DNA from: Sphingomonas sp. IW22
GTDB lineage: Bacteria; Pseudomonadota; Alphaproteobacteria; Sphingomonadales; Sphingomonadaceae
Length of the DNA: 64,000 nucleotides
Direction of reading: 5' to 3'
Assembly (NCBI RefSeq): GCF_041321155.1
Contig: NZ_JBGGWB010000001.1
Coordinates: forward strand, 930,001-994,000
In this document: in pieces, positions 49,388-57,494 of the stretch
Layout of the letters: every line of letters starts with the position of its first letter
Position numbering within the stretch: position 1 is the first letter of the stretch
Notes under the pieces: generated by a model
What the model saw: the letters and a program-made list of their open reading frames with translations, nothing else
What the model was told of the DNA's origin: nothing
Databases searched by the model: none
Program-made: the position numbers and the translations under genes

Positions 49388-50857
49388 ATGAGCGACCTGA
49401 TCCTCGTCCTGGACGAAGGCACGACATCGACGCGCGCGATGCTGTTCGACGCCGACGGCAATTGCCACGCCAGCGAAAACGCGCCGATCGACCAGCATTA
49501 TCCCCGCCCCGGCTGGGTCGAACATGACGCGGCCCAGATCTGGGCACGGACGCTGACCGTGGGCCGGGCTGCCGTGGCGCGCGCGGGCGGTGCGGAACGA
49601 GTCGCGGCACTAGGGATCGCCAATCAGCGCGAAACGGTGGTGTTCTGGTCGCGCCGCACGGGCGAGCCGCTGGCCCCCGCCATCGTCTGGCAGGACCGCC
49701 GAACGGCCGAACTGTGCCGCGACCTGCAGACGCGGGGCGAGGAAGCGGGCGTGCAGGCACGCACCGGCTTGCTGCTGGACCCGTATTTTTCGGGCACCAA
49801 GATCACCTGGGCACTGGAACACTGGCCACAGCTTCGGGAGGCGGGCGACGACCTGCTGATCGGGACGGTCGAAAGCTGGCTGGTGTGGAAGCTGACCGGC
49901 GGGCTGCACGTCACCGATGCCAGCAACGCGTCGCGCACCTTGTTGATGGGTTTGGGTAGCGGCCAGTGGGACGACGGCCTGGTCGATCTGTTCGGGGTTC
50001 CGCGCGGTTCACTGCCCATGATCGTCGACAATGCTGGCGATTTTGGCACCACGGATGCCTTTGGCGGGCAGATACCGATTCGCGGGCTGGCGGGCGATCA
50101 ACAGGCGGCAACCATCGGCCAGGCCTGTCTGGCGCGTGGAGAAGTCAAGGCGACCTATGGCACGGGCGCCTTCATCCTCGCCAATTGCGGCGCCACGCCG
50201 CCCCCGTCGCGCCACCGGCTGCTGGCGACGGTGGGATGGCAACTAGGCGGGCGGCGAACCTATGCGCTGGAAGGGTCGGTGTTCGTCGCGGGCAGTTTGA
50301 TGCAATGGCTGCGCGATGCGATGGGCGTGATCACCGATGTGGCCGACAGTGCGGCGATCGCGGCATCGGTGGCGGATAATGGCGGCGTCTATTGCGTGCC
50401 CGCGCTTGCCGGCATGGGCGCGCCGTGGTGGCAACCCGAAGCGCGTGCGGCGATCACCGGGCTCAGCTTTTCGACCGGGCGGGCACATCTGGTCCGCGCT
50501 GCGCTGGAATCGATGGCGCATCAGACGCTCGACCTGAAACAGGCATTTGCTGCTGACGGGGCTGACTGGATGCGGCTGCGAATCGATGGCGGCATGGTTG
50601 GCAACGACTGGATGGCGCAGGATCTGGCGGACATGCTCGACCTGCCCATCGAACGACCGCGATTTGCCGAGACGACGGCGCTGGGCGCGGCGATGCTGGC
50701 GGCGGTGGGATTCGGCTGGTTCGATGGTCTGGAGCGCGCCGCGACCATGCGGGGCACGGTCGAATCATTCACTCCGGCCCTGTCCGCAGATGCGCGCGCG
50801 GTTCGTATCCACGGCTGGCGCGATGCGGTAGAGGCGGCAATGGCCAAGGCGAGGTGA
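49388..50857 (+). CDS. glpK: Glycerol kinase
   Basis: A 489-aa FGGY carbohydrate kinase forming glycerol-3-phosphate. N-terminal ATP loop LDEGTTSTRAMLF; WQDRRTAELC; RTGLLLDPYFSGTKITW, which is typical of GlpK among FGGY kinases; catalytic aspartate in GLAGDQQAATIGQ; and GGMVGNDWMAQDLADML. Start is ATG 49388; the frame extends upstream over the divergent permease gene but is not coding there. No glpF or glpD is adjacent. Confidence 0.93.
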   Translation: MSDLILVLDEGTTSTRAMLFDADGNCHASENAPIDQHYPRPGWVEHDAAQIWARTLTVGRAAVARAGGAERVAALGIANQRETVVFWSRRTGEPLAPAIVWQDRRTAELCRDLQTRGEEAGVQARTGLLLDPYFSGTKITWALEHWPQLREAGDDLLIGTVESWLVWKLTGGLHVTDASNASRTLLMGLGSGQWDDGLVDLFGVPRGSLPMIVDNAGDFGTTDAFGGQIPIRGLAGDQQAATIGQACLARGEVKATYGTGAFILANCGATPPPSRHRLLATVGWQLGGRRTYALEGSVFVAGSLMQWLRDAMGVITDVADSAAIAASVADNGGVYCVPALAGMGAPWWQPEARAAITGLSFSTGRAHLVRAALESMAHQTLDLKQAFAADGADWMRLRIDGGMVGNDWMAQDLADMLDLPIERPRFAETTALGAAMLAAVGFGWFDGLERAATMRGTVESFTPALSADARAVRIHGWRDAVEAAMAKAR

Positions 50858-50909
50858 CAAGAACGGCTTAACCCTTTCGGGCTAGAATCGCCGCCGGAAG
50901 GAAGTGATC

Positions 50910-51227
50910 GTGCCGCGTACCCCCCTACCCGTCGACAGCGACGAGGAACGCGCCCAGTTGCGGCTGACCGCCCAGCCACAGGCGTGGGGCGAGCCGCTTG
51001 CCGACCATCATGAGATCGAATTGCTGGACGTTTCGGCCACCGGCGCGCGAATCGGCACATATCGCTGCTTTCACCCCGGTCAGACGGTTTATCTGACGGT
51101 TGATCAGATCAAATCCATTTCCTGCGAGATACGCTGGGCCCGCGCGGGGGAGATCGGGCTGGCGTTCAAGCGGACGCTGAACGTCGCCATGCTCGAACAT
51201 CTCGCCACCGCGCACCGGGCGCGATAA
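50910..51227 (+). CDS. PilZ domain protein
   Basis: A 105-aa single PilZ domain, a c-di-GMP receptor module. Both ligand motifs are present: RxxxR as RAQLR near the N-terminus and DxSxxG as LDVSATGARIG. The rest follows the beta-barrel pattern (PGQTVYLTV, CEIRWARAGEIGLAF). GTG 50910 is chosen because GGAAGGAA sits 6 bases before it; GTG 50904 is an alternative. Its target is unknown. Confidence 0.85.
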   Translation: MPRTPLPVDSDEERAQLRLTAQPQAWGEPLADHHEIELLDVSATGARIGTYRCFHPGQTVYLTVDQIKSISCEIRWARAGEIGLAFKRTLNVAMLEHLATAHRAR

Positions 51228-51228
51228 C

Positions 51229-51639
51229 TCAGATCAGCGCTTCGATCAGGCCGATCAGCGGGCGGTCGGCGGGTGGCATGTCCAGCCGGTGCAGCTCGAC
51301 CGGGCGGACCCATTTCAGCGCATCGGCGTGGCGCGCGTTGACCACGCCCCGCCATTTGCGAAGCGCAAAAAGCAACAACAACAGGTGGCGCTCCCCCAGC
51401 GGTTCACTGGCGAAGACGGCGGGCGCAAGGCACGCCTGCTCGACATCGATTCCCAGTTCCTCGTGCAGTTCGCGTATCAGCGCGCCCTCAGGCGTTTCGC
51501 CCGCTTCCACCTTGCCGCCTGGAAATTCCCACAGGCCTGCCATCGGCTTTCCAGCGGGGCGGCGCTGGACCAGCACCCGGCCATCGCCGTCGACCAGCGC
51601 AGCCGCCGCAACCAGCAGGATCGGACGTTCCGAACCCAT
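51229..51639 (-). CDS. mutT: NUDIX hydrolase, MutT-like (8-oxo-dGTP diphosphatase)
   Basis: A 136-aa NUDIX enzyme. The box GX5EX7REUXEEXGU is intact (GGKVEAGETPEGALIRELHEELGI, residues about 42-65). Short length, LVQRRPAGKPMAGLWEFPGGK and the C-terminal DMPPADRPLI fit MutT, which removes mutagenic 8-oxo-dGTP. It is convergent with the PilZ gene, the stops being one base apart. Confidence 0.88.
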   Translation of the reverse strand: MGSERPILLVAAAALVDGDGRVLVQRRPAGKPMAGLWEFPGGKVEAGETPEGALIRELHEELGIDVEQACLAPAVFASEPLGERHLLLLLFALRKWRGVVNARHADALKWVRPVELHRLDMPPADRPLIGLIEALI

Positions 51640-51694
51640 TTCCTTAACCCCTTTTCACTATGAACCGCGCCGAATTTTACGAACGGGGAATGTC

Positions 51695-51877
51695 ATGGCG
51701 CGATGGACGGGACTGGCGCAACGGATTCTGGCCGACCGTCGTGGTGTGACCGTGGTCGAATACGCCCTGATCGTTGCGCTGATCGTACTGGCAATCGTTG
51801 CCACCGTCACCGACGTGGCGGGAGCGACAATTGCGCTTTGGAACACCGTTGATGTGCGCGTCGACGACGTGATGTGA
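51695..51877 (+). CDS. Flp-family pilin-like protein
   Basis: A 60-aa type IVb prepilin-like protein. After a basic leader (RILADRRG) comes the processing motif G-VTVVEY followed by a hydrophobic helix (ALIVALIVLAIVATV); E5 and Y6 of the mature form are the Flp signature. It differs from the second pilin in lacking the AIEYGLIAALI consensus, and ends with an unusual acidic tail (VDVRVDDVM). GGGGAA lies 6 bases before the ATG. No tad/cpa assembly genes are in the window. Confidence 0.8.
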   Translation: MARWTGLAQRILADRRGVTVVEYALIVALIVLAIVATVTDVAGATIALWNTVDVRVDDVM

Positions 51878-52013
51878 CGCCCCGGAACCGCAAAATTTAA
51901 TCCGCCTGACGGCTTAAACCATTTCCTAACCCTAGCCCGATATCGTCGCGATGCTTGCTCGAAGGACCAGTCGGGCAGCCGGGTTTTGAAGCTTTGTACC
52001 GATGGAGACCGGA

Positions 52014-52190
52014 ATGCAGAAGATTCGCAAGATTTTTGCCGACAACAAGGGCGCGACCGCAATCGAATACGGCCTGATTGCCGCCCTGATCGCCGTTGCA
52101 GCGATCACCGCCATGACCGCCATCGGCACCAACCTGAACGCCACCTTCGGCACGGTTTCCAGCAGCATCCAGACCGAAGCGCCGCAATAA
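52014..52190 (+). CDS. Flp pilin
   Basis: A 58-aa prepilin of the Flp/Fap type: leader MQKIRKIFADNKG, cleavage after G, mature ATAIEYGLIAALIAV and a short tail (GTVSSSIQTEAPQ). Such pilins form tight-adherence pili assembled by Tad/Cpa machinery. ATG 52014 is preferred over ATG 52002 because GGAG is 6 bases before it. A strong hairpin terminator follows. Confidence 0.9.
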   Translation: MQKIRKIFADNKGATAIEYGLIAALIAVAAITAMTAIGTNLNATFGTVSSSIQTEAPQ

Positions 52191-52210
52191 GGGCTTTTTT
52201 AAGGGCGTGC

Positions 52211-52246
52211 GGGGCGGCAGAGCGAAGGCTCTGCCGCCCTTGCTTT
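52211..52246 (+). terminator. Terminator after the flp gene
   Basis: A perfect 12-bp stem (GGGCGGCAGAGC at 52212-52223 with its complement at 52228-52239) and a GAAG loop, then TTGCTTTG. A T run also occurs earlier, at 52194-52200. It follows the second pilin gene by 20 bases. Confidence 0.75.
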
Positions 52247-52304
52247 GATCGGGTGATCGCCACCCATGCGCAGCCCGCCGCATATGGCTTTCTGATCCTT
52301 CCAG

Positions 52305-52319
52305 TTAATTTGACTTTAG
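52305..52319. promoter_or_regulatory. CtrA-like box upstream of the M23 peptidase gene
   Basis: TTAA-N7-TTAG at 52305-52319 matches the alphaproteobacterial CtrA consensus TTAA-N7-TTAA at 7 of 8 fixed bases. It lies about 64 bases before the peptidase start, in GC-rich surroundings where TTAA is rare. A CtrA-controlled cell-wall hydrolase would be plausible, but this is a single short match. Confidence 0.35.
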
Positions 52320-52382
52320 CACCTGTCCGGCACAACCGGAACGTCGTGGCGGGATTGCCGGACGGCGGGGGCCGAGTGACAC

Positions 52383-53885
52383 GTGTTTCTGAACGACGAC
52401 CAGCATTGGCTTGACGGATCGGGCACCGGCACGCGGGCCAATGGCCGCTCGCGCGCGCTGGCGTTACCCCCACCTTCTCGGCTCGAGCAACTGCGGCAAG
52501 TACTGGCCAAATTCGATCCTGTCGTTGATCTTGGCTCCGACATCGGATCGCGCCGCTGGATTCGCGGCGCTGCGACGTGTTTCGGGCTGTGTGCCATCAC
52601 CGTCGCGCTGGCGCCTGATTTCGACCGGCCGATTCACGTCCCGGCCGCGCCGCTGTCGACGACCGACCGCGATGAACTAGCCTCGCAATCGATCGCCCCC
52701 CTTGGCTTCGGCGCCACCAGTGGCCGCCGGATCGGTGCGACCGGTGCCGTGGCGCCGCTGGCCGATACGCCGGAGCGACCGACACTCAACCTTTCCGCGA
52801 CGCTGGCGGGCGGCGACAACCTGGCGCGCACGCTACGTCGCAGCGGCGTCAGCGCGAGCGAGGCCGACCGCGCCGCCGCGCTGGTGGCGGAGGCAGTGCC
52901 GCCCCGCGACATCCGCGCAGGTACGCGCATCGACCTGACCCTGGGCCGCCGCGCCAGCCGCGATGTGCCGCGCCCGTTGGACCGGCTGGCCTTTCGCGCG
53001 CGCTTCGACCTTGCGCTCGAACTGGCGCGGCAGGACGGTGCGTTCGTGCTCAAGCGGATTCCGATCGCGATCGATTCGACACCGCTTCGCATTCGCGGCC
53101 GCGTGGGCGGCAGCCTGTACCGCTCTGCCCGCGCTGCCGGCGCGCCGGCCAAGGTGGTCGAAGCGTTTATCCGACAGATCGCGACACGCGTGCCGATGGC
53201 ACGAATCGGCAGCGATGACGAATATGAGCTGATCGTCGAACAGGATCGCGCCGCCACGGGCGAAGTGCGGCAGGGCAAGCTGCTTTATGCCGCCGTCCGT
53301 CAGGGCAAACGCGAGACCCGGCTGGTTCGCTGGGACCGCGGTGGCCGCACCGAATGGTTCGATCCGCGCGGCGTAGGCGAGCGGCGCGGCATGATGGCCA
53401 TGCCGGTCGCGGCGCGCATCTCGTCCGGATTTGGCTGGCGCCGTCATCCGGTGCTTGGCTTTCGGCGGCTGCACAAGGGCATGGACTTTGCCGCGCCGCA
53501 TGGCAGCCCGATCCGCGCGGCGACCGATGGTGTCGTCGGCTTTGCCGGACGGAACGGCGGCTATGGCAATTTCGTCAAGCTCGTCCACGGCAGCGGGCTG
53601 GCCACCGGCTATGGCCATATGAGCCGCATTGCGGTGCGTCGCGGCGAACGCGTCACTCGTGGGGAAGTCATCGGCTATGTCGGCTCGACCGGACTGTCGA
53701 CGGGGCCGCATCTGCATTACGAACTGTGGCGCAATGGCGTGCCGGTCAATCCGACCTCGGTCAGCTTTACCACTACCTCGCAGCTTTCGGGCCAGGACCT
53801 GCGCGATTTCCGTTCGCACGTATCGCAGTTGATGTCAGCGCCTGTCGGCGGTTCGCGCGAGCCCGCAGGGGAATCGGGCGAATAG
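52383..53885 (+). CDS. M23 family metallopeptidase with N-terminal membrane segment
   Basis: A 500-aa envelope protein. A cytoplasmic N-terminus of about 60 residues precedes one membrane helix (about 62-78, GAATCFGLCAITVALAP), a periplasmic region (about 130-330, with OapA/LysM-like NLARTLRRSGVSASEAD and RAGTRIDLTLGRR), and an M23 domain at about 345-465. Zinc and catalytic residues are H364, D368 (HKGMDFAAP), H412, H443 and H445 (PHLHYEL), all intact, so it should cut peptidoglycan crosslinks. Start GTG 52383 has no good ribosome binding site. Confidence 0.9.
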   Translation: MFLNDDQHWLDGSGTGTRANGRSRALALPPPSRLEQLRQVLAKFDPVVDLGSDIGSRRWIRGAATCFGLCAITVALAPDFDRPIHVPAAPLSTTDRDELASQSIAPLGFGATSGRRIGATGAVAPLADTPERPTLNLSATLAGGDNLARTLRRSGVSASEADRAAALVAEAVPPRDIRAGTRIDLTLGRRASRDVPRPLDRLAFRARFDLALELARQDGAFVLKRIPIAIDSTPLRIRGRVGGSLYRSARAAGAPAKVVEAFIRQIATRVPMARIGSDDEYELIVEQDRAATGEVRQGKLLYAAVRQGKRETRLVRWDRGGRTEWFDPRGVGERRGMMAMPVAARISSGFGWRRHPVLGFRRLHKGMDFAAPHGSPIRAATDGVVGFAGRNGGYGNFVKLVHGSGLATGYGHMSRIAVRRGERVTRGEVIGYVGSTGLSTGPHLHYELWRNGVPVNPTSVSFTTTSQLSGQDLRDFRSHVSQLMSAPVGGSREPAGESGE

Positions 53886-53923
53886 CCGCGCCTCTCCGGC
53901 GCGCTGCCGGGGAGCGCGATCCG

Positions 53924-55612
53924 TCAGTGCCGCTGGCTGCGCCAGCGCTTGATTGTCCGCTGAAGCGCCGCGTCACCGCCACCGGCCTGTCGCCACAGCG
54001 CGCTGAACGACGGATCGTCCGATGCCGGGCGGCGATCTTCCTCCAGCGTGTCGAACAGCACCCTAACGGGCGTCGCCACACCTTCCCCACAGATGATGCA
54101 TTCGCGGTTCCGCAGGGCCGGAATGGCATCGAGGAAGCCGCGCGCACCTTCGGGCATCGCCGCTCGGACAAATGCCTGGTCGCGGTCGTTGTTCAGGCGC
54201 ATGGAAATGATGGTGCCGCATTGCGACAGCACGCCTTCGGCAAGATCCGACGGCCGCTGGGTAATCAGGCCCAGCGACACGCCATATTTCCGGCCTTCCT
54301 TGGCGATGCGGCTCAGGATCCGGCCGACCGACGACGTTTCCGCATGGCGTTCATTGGGCACATAACGGTGCGCCTCTTCACAGACGAGCAGCACCGGCCG
54401 AACCGGCTCCCCGCGTGACCAGATGGCGAAATCGAACACCATGCGGCTCAGCATCGCCACCACAACGGTCGTGATCTCCGACGGCACGCCCGAGACGTCG
54501 ATGATCGAGATCGGTCGCCCGTCGGCCGGCATGCGGAAGATGCGCTGGATGAACGCCGCCATCGTGTCCGCCACCAACATGCCCGAAAACATGAAGGCGT
54601 ATCGCGGATCGCCCTTCACCTCGTCTACTTTGGTCTTGAGCCTCAGATAGGGCGCCGTATCGCCAGCGCGGTCCATCTTGCCCATTTCCGCCTGGATCGA
54701 CGCCGTCAGGTCGCTGAGCAAATACGGGATGGGTGAATCGACGGTCAGCTTGACCTCTGCCGCCAGCCGGTTCTTCGCACGGGCGGCGATCAGGCATTTG
54801 GCGAGGATGTCGGCGTCGATCTGTCGCTGTGACCCCGTGCTGGTCAGGAACACTTCGCAATGTTCCTCGAAATTCATCAACCAATAGGGCATCGCCAGAT
54901 TGCCGACGTCATAGATCGCACCCGTGGCGGCGAAGGCGGTGGCATATTCGCCGTGCGGGTCGATCATGACGATGTGCCCCTGCGGCGCGGCCTGACAGAT
55001 GCGATGCAGGATCAGCGCGGCGGCGGTCGACTTGCCGGTGCCGGTAGAACCCAGCAGCGCGAAATGCTTGCCCAGCATTGCGTCCACGTACAGCGACGCC
55101 TGAATGTCGCGGGTGGGATAGACGGTGCCGACACGCACATTGGCACGGTCATCGGTCGAGTAGACCTGGTTCAGGTCGCTGGTCGAAACGGGAAACACCG
55201 CCGCGCCGGGGGTAGGATAGCGGGTCACGCCGCGACGGAAGCGATAGAGCTTGCCCGTCAGCTTTTCCTCATCCCCCTCCCCCAGAAAGTCGATCTGGGC
55301 GATCATGTTCGCGCCGTTGTCGGATGCCAGCTTCAGCGTGCGAACGCTGGCCAGCAACCAGCTTGCGCCGCTGCGGATCTTGATCAGGCTGCCCAGTTGC
55401 GCAGCGGCGGCCAGCGTTTCGTCGGCCTCCCCGCTCAGCGCCTCGACCGCCGCACGGTCAAAGACGACGCAGCTGGACGATCCGGCAATTTCGGTGACCA
55501 TCCCGATGGGGCGCATACCGGATTCCGATCCCATGGCCCCAACCGGCTGTGCCGCCGACGACACCGGCGAGGAGGGGCTTTCCGCAGCCCGCGCAAACGC
55601 TTCACCATCCAT
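53924..55612 (-). CDS. HerA-type ATP-binding protein (DUF87)
   Basis: A 562-aa HerA/FtsK-superfamily ATPase. An N-terminal HAS-barrel-like region (about 30-130) is followed by Walker A in GSTGTGKSTAA, DPHGEYATAF, a Walker B-like LLVCEEAHRYVP, and the arginine/sensor region GLITQRPSDLAEGVLSQC. Bacterial HerA proteins form hexameric DNA translocases, usually with the nuclease NurA or within defence systems. No nuclease gene is adjacent here, so the partner is unknown. It lies on the minus strand after the TIGR02186 gene. Confidence 0.85.
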   Translation of the reverse strand: MDGEAFARAAESPSSPVSSAAQPVGAMGSESGMRPIGMVTEIAGSSSCVVFDRAAVEALSGEADETLAAAAQLGSLIKIRSGASWLLASVRTLKLASDNGANMIAQIDFLGEGDEEKLTGKLYRFRRGVTRYPTPGAAVFPVSTSDLNQVYSTDDRANVRVGTVYPTRDIQASLYVDAMLGKHFALLGSTGTGKSTAAALILHRICQAAPQGHIVMIDPHGEYATAFAATGAIYDVGNLAMPYWLMNFEEHCEVFLTSTGSQRQIDADILAKCLIAARAKNRLAAEVKLTVDSPIPYLLSDLTASIQAEMGKMDRAGDTAPYLRLKTKVDEVKGDPRYAFMFSGMLVADTMAAFIQRIFRMPADGRPISIIDVSGVPSEITTVVVAMLSRMVFDFAIWSRGEPVRPVLLVCEEAHRYVPNERHAETSSVGRILSRIAKEGRKYGVSLGLITQRPSDLAEGVLSQCGTIISMRLNNDRDQAFVRAAMPEGARGFLDAIPALRNRECIICGEGVATPVRVLFDTLEEDRRPASDDPSFSALWRQAGGGDAALQRTIKRWRSQRH

Positions 55613-55662
55613 ATCGGATGGAAATAAGCCACCGGAGGTAAATTTTACGTTGGCGCCGCGCC

Positions 55663-56430
55663 CTATATCCGGCGCCAGATCACACCCGCGCCCCAGCCGA
55701 AAGCGACCGAAAGCGCCACTGCGATCAGCCCGTAGAATACGCTATGTTCCTGCGCGGCGGCCGCGACGAAGCGTTCGAATCCCGATTTGCGAATATCGAT
55801 TTCCCGGACCGCCGCCGCCAGCACGCGGCCGTCGCGGATCAGGAACGTCTCTGCGGTGAAGCGGCCGACCGGCACGCGCGCGGGGATGGCAATGCGCGCG
55901 CGATACAGTACCCCGTCGGTGATCTCGACCGCGCCCGGTGCCTCGACATACAGGCCCGACCGACGCCTCAGATCGACCAGCCCCTCCACAAAGCGTGACT
56001 GGACGGCCGGCGGCGCGCTGCCGATCGGGGACAATTGCAGGCTGTCGAGCCCCAGTTCGTAAATGGCGCGCGTGCGTTCATCGACGATCCGTTCGACGGG
56101 CCGCGAGGAGGCGATGGCGTAAAAGGACGGGGCCGAGCGATAGCGCATCGCTTCGGCATTGACCCACATGCCCGCGACCTTCTGCTTTTCGCGCATCCGC
56201 ACCGATTGGCTCGGCCCCTTGACCACCACAACGATATCGGCGGGCCGCTCACTGGCGCGACGGTCGGGATAGAGGATCGCGCCGAACAGCAGCAGGTCCG
56301 CACCGGTGAAGCTGTAGATGATCTCGATCTCGCGCTGAGACGCATCGGGCACCAGAATGGGCGCGTCGCCGCTTTGCGCCATCAGCACCGGCGCCAAAGC
56401 CAGCGCGGCAAGGCGGCGCCACCGCTTCAA
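55663..56430 (-). CDS. TIGR02186 family transmembrane protein
   Basis: A 255-aa exported membrane protein: a positively charged start (KRWRR), signal peptide (LAALALAPVLMAQ), a beta-rich periplasmic region (EIIYSFTGADLLLFGAIL, VVVKGPSQSVRMREKQKVAGMWVN, SAPSFYAIASSRP) and one C-terminal membrane helix (FYGLIAVALSVAFGWGAGVIW). This matches the TIGR02186 family, often next to TauE/SafE exporters. The start is TTG 56430, overlapping the upstream stop as TTGA; the first later ATG would remove the signal peptide. Confidence 0.82.
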   Translation of the reverse strand: MKRWRRLAALALAPVLMAQSGDAPILVPDASQREIEIIYSFTGADLLLFGAILYPDRRASERPADIVVVVKGPSQSVRMREKQKVAGMWVNAEAMRYRSAPSFYAIASSRPVERIVDERTRAIYELGLDSLQLSPIGSAPPAVQSRFVEGLVDLRRRSGLYVEAPGAVEITDGVLYRARIAIPARVPVGRFTAETFLIRDGRVLAAAVREIDIRKSGFERFVAAAAQEHSVFYGLIAVALSVAFGWGAGVIWRRI

Positions 56431-57341
56431 GCCAGCTCGACCGAATAGATTTCGTCGGGACGCCAGCCCAGGCCCAGCGCCATGCGGATCGCAACGCCCA
56501 GCACGATCAGCGCCAATGCAAGGCGCAGCTGTTCGGGCTTCAGCCGCGCGGCAAAGCGCGTGCCCAGCTGTGCGCCCGCGACCGATCCGATCAGCAGCAG
56601 CACCGCCAGCACGATATCGACCGCGCGTGTCGTCGTCGCGTGGACCATGGTCGCAGCGGCGGTGGTGAACAGAATCTGAAACAGGCTGGTGCCCACCACA
56701 ACCTGCGTTCCCATGCCCAGCAGGTAGATCATCGCCGGAACCAGGAAAAATCCGCCGCCAACGCCCAGCAACATCGTCAGAACGCCCGTCAGCATCCCCA
56801 GAATGAACGGACCCAGCGGCGAGATGTAAAGGCCGGAGCGATAGAAGCGCCACCGGAACGGCAGCGTCGCGATCAACGGATGGTGCCGCCGCCGCGCGGC
56901 GCGAACCGTCTCCCCGCGCTTGCCCGCGCGGATGGTGCCCAGCGATTCGCGCAGCATCAGCCCACCGACGGACCCCAGCATCACCACATACAGCACCGCA
57001 ATCACGGTATCGATCAGGCCACTGGCGCGCAGTATTTCGAACAACCAGGCGCCGAACAGCGAACCGAAGACGCCACCCACGACCATGACCCCGCCCATAT
57101 GGTAATCAACGCCCTTGCGCCGGGCATGGGCGAACATACCGGACACGCTGGCACCGGTCACCTGACTGGCCGCCGATGCGGCAGCGACAGTGGGGGGGAT
57201 GCCGTAGAAGATCAGCAGCGGCGTGGTCAGGAACCCGCCCCCAACCCCGAACATGCCGGACAACCAGCCCACGCCAAAACCCAGCGCAATGATGACAAGC
57301 GCGTTGACCGAAAGATTGGCGATCGGAAGATACAGGTCCAT
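56427..57341 (-). CDS. Sulfite exporter TauE/SafE family protein
   Basis: A 304-aa membrane protein of the TauE/SafE (DUF81) family with about eight helices. Both family repeats are visible: FGVGWLSGMFGVGGGFLTTPLLIFYGIP near the N-terminus and GVLTMLLGVGGGFFLVPAMIYLLGM in the second half. Members export sulfite, sulfoacetate or related anions. It is coupled to the TIGR02186 gene. I start at ATG 57341; GTG 57347 is also possible. No sulfonate catabolic genes are nearby. Confidence 0.87.
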   Translation of the reverse strand: MDLYLPIANLSVNALVIIALGFGVGWLSGMFGVGGGFLTTPLLIFYGIPPTVAAASAASQVTGASVSGMFAHARRKGVDYHMGGVMVVGGVFGSLFGAWLFEILRASGLIDTVIAVLYVVMLGSVGGLMLRESLGTIRAGKRGETVRAARRRHHPLIATLPFRWRFYRSGLYISPLGPFILGMLTGVLTMLLGVGGGFFLVPAMIYLLGMGTQVVVGTSLFQILFTTAAATMVHATTTRAVDIVLAVLLLIGSVAGAQLGTRFAARLKPEQLRLALALIVLGVAIRMALGLGWRPDEIYSVELA

Positions 57342-57383
57342 CGACACCTACGCGGCTGATTACCCCTGCTAGGACAGGCTGAC

Positions 57384-57494
57384 ATGAAAGGAAACCGCCT
57401 ACGATCGAAAGGCGGTTACATAAGTCACTTGTTTTCCCACTACTTTGCCCGGATGCTCGGCCGCGTCCGAATCGGTTGGGGCAAGCCGGAGTGA
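57384..57494 (+). CDS. Possible 36-aa ORF translationally coupled to the NfrB-like gene
   Basis: An ATG at 57384, with AGG about 8-12 bases upstream, opens a 36-codon frame whose TGA overlaps the GTG start of the glycosyltransferase gene as GTGA. The product is basic (MKGNRLRSKGGYISHLF... RMLGRVRIGWGKPE) without a clear membrane helix. Codon use is poorer in G/C at third positions than neighbouring genes (CTA, CGA, ATA, AGT occur), so it may be a leader whose translation controls the next gene rather than a functional protein. An inverted repeat AACCGCCT/AGGCGGTT (57393-57417) lies inside it. Confidence 0.35.
   Translation: MKGNRLRSKGGYISHLFSHYFARMLGRVRIGWGKPE

Noticed and set aside
51914..51928. 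TTAA-N7-CCTA before the second flp gene as a CtrA site
   Set aside because: The second half-site does not match; kept only as a reminder because pilin genes are often CtrA targets.
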